Positions 63,089 through 64,000 of a stretch of DNA of 64,000 nt are shown in pieces. The stretch is taken from contig JAJYUH010000002.1 of the NCBI GenBank assembly GCA_021792635.1, positions 62,001-126,000 of the forward strand. Direction: 5' to 3'. Each line of letters opens with the position of its first letter. Position 1 is the stretch's first letter. The notes beneath the pieces were generated by a model. It was not told the origin of the DNA. It made no database searches and worked only from the letters and a program-made list of their open reading frames with translations. The position numbers were made by a program, and so were the translations under genes. Source of the DNA: Natronospirales bacterium. GTDB taxonomy: Bacteria; Pseudomonadota; Gammaproteobacteria; Natronospirales; REEB76.

Positions 63089-63916
63089 ATGGCGATACAC
63101 GACCTGAAGCCCAATGATAACGTGGTGGAAATCACCGGTCTCAAATATCGGGTCGGTAACAAAGCCATCTTTGACCGTCTGAACATCAGTATTCCCCGCG
63201 GTAAGATCACTGCCATCATGGGGCCGAGCGGTACCGGCAAGACCACGCTGCTGCGCGTCATGACCGGACAGGTGTTGGCGGACCGCGGACGGGTATTGGT
63301 GGAAGGCAAGAATATCGCGCGGCTGTCCACTGACGAGCTTTACGGCCTGCGCAAGCAGATGGGCTTCCTGTTTCAGAATGGCGCATTGTTCACCGACTAC
63401 ACGGTGTATGAAAACGTGGCCTTTCCGCTGCGCGAGCACACCAAGTTGCCGGAAAATCTGATCCGCCACGTGGTGTTGATGAAACTGCAGGCGGTGGGGC
63501 TGCGCGGCGCTGCGAATCTGATGCCCGCTGAACTTTCCGGTGGCATGGCTCGGCGTGTAGCACTGGCACGAGCCATTGCTCTGGATCCCAAGATCATTTT
63601 TTACGATGAACCGTTCACCGGGCTTGATCCCATTTCCATGGGTGTTATCGTGCGTCTTATCCGTGTGCTCAACGACAGCCTTGGACTGACCAGCATCATC
63701 GTGTCACATGATGTGGAGGAAGTGTCTTCGGTGTCGGATCACAGCTATCTCATCTCCGATGGCAAAGTGGTGGCCTACGGTACACCGGAAGAGCTGGAGC
63801 ACAATAAATCCGCGTGGGTACGGCAATTCATGAAGGGTCTGGCGGATGGGCCGGTACCATTTCACTATCCGGCGCCGGATTACGCCGGTCAGCTGCTGGG
63901 TGAGGAACAAATCTGA
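63089..63916 (+). CDS. mlaF: Phospholipid ABC transporter ATP-binding protein MlaF
   Basis: A 275-residue ABC ATPase. Walker A GPSGTGKTTLLRVM, Q-loop GFLFQNGALFTDYTVYENVAFPL, signature LSGGMARRVALARA, Walker B IIFYDEPFTGLDP and switch His in SHDVEEV are present. The Q-loop wording and following genes mark it as MlaF rather than a generic exporter. It drives phospholipid movement between the inner and outer membranes with MlaE, MlaD and MlaB to keep outer-membrane asymmetry. It overlaps the next gene by one base. Confidence 0.95.
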   Translation: MAIHDLKPNDNVVEITGLKYRVGNKAIFDRLNISIPRGKITAIMGPSGTGKTTLLRVMTGQVLADRGRVLVEGKNIARLSTDELYGLRKQMGFLFQNGALFTDYTVYENVAFPLREHTKLPENLIRHVVLMKLQAVGLRGAANLMPAELSGGMARRVALARAIALDPKIIFYDEPFTGLDPISMGVIVRLIRVLNDSLGLTSIIVSHDVEEVSSVSDHSYLISDGKVVAYGTPEELEHNKSAWVRQFMKGLADGPVPFHYPAPDYAGQLLGEEQI

Positions 63917-64000
63917 TGCGCTTTTTGCTGCGCGAAATTTATTATATCGTCCTCGATTTCCTGCAGGGCATGGGCGCCAGTTGCCTGTTTCTGTTCCGTT
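63916..64000 (+). CDS. mlaE: MlaE permease, N-terminal part (cut by window end)
   Basis: The ATG at 63916 overlaps the mlaF stop (TGATG). The visible 28 codons give MRFLLREIYYIVLDFLQGMG and a following hydrophobic stretch, an N-terminus consistent with the MlaE inner-membrane permease. The assignment rests on position after mlaF and this start. Confidence 0.75.
   Translation, partial: MRFLLREIYYIVLDFLQGMGASCLFLFR

Overview
The window looks like a chromosomal segment of a GC-rich gammaproteobacterium. The evidence is the sucA-sucB-lpd operon, a ruvCAB-tol-pal-queE-queC cluster, a monofunctional RelA, YfaZ, YebC and an MlaFE operon. The species cannot be named from sequence alone, but gene content and order resemble lineages near Xanthomonadales/Nevskiales.

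Left end, 1-8840: an integrated mobile element. It has a MobF/TraA relaxase-helicase, two small upstream genes, a coupled trio of unknown genes (3128-4211), an IS1111-type insertion sequence with a candidate guide RNA region, an AT-rich patch with two orphan genes, and a tyrosine integrase facing the 3' end of a tRNA-Val gene. Only the tRNA-side end of the element is in the window.

8840-22190: mostly ordinary chromosome. It holds hrpB, a PA3496-like small gene, a padR-adaptor-RND efflux operon, a decayed DUF427 gene, a Bcp peroxiredoxin, UDP-glucose dehydrogenase, a secreted S8-like protein with a non-standard active site and a C-terminal sorting tail, tRNA-Ala and tRNA-Arg. The tRNA-Arg 5' end is duplicated around a short hairpin-rich insert.

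22195-39898: the most interesting region. Three tandem TPR-sulfotransferase fusion genes and an SseB-like gene run divergently from a large TonB-dependent receptor. The receptor is followed by a strong terminator carrying a group IIC intron and a probable second intron remnant. Beyond these lie four Fe(II)/2-oxoglutarate-type hydroxylase genes, one fused to TPRs and one to Sel1 repeats, and a further P-loop sulfotransferase-like gene. I read this as a candidate sulfation/hydroxylation locus built around an outer-membrane receptor. That is inference from content and neighbourhood.

39900-64000: core metabolism and envelope genes. These are the 2-oxoglutarate dehydrogenase complex, a polysaccharide deacetylase, a Bax-like glucosaminidase, relA, yfaZ, yebC, ruvCAB, tol-pal (with ybgC frameshifted), queE, queC, tRNA-Lys, a small exported protein, a class I fructose-bisphosphate aldolase, and mlaF with the start of mlaE behind a probable operator palindrome.
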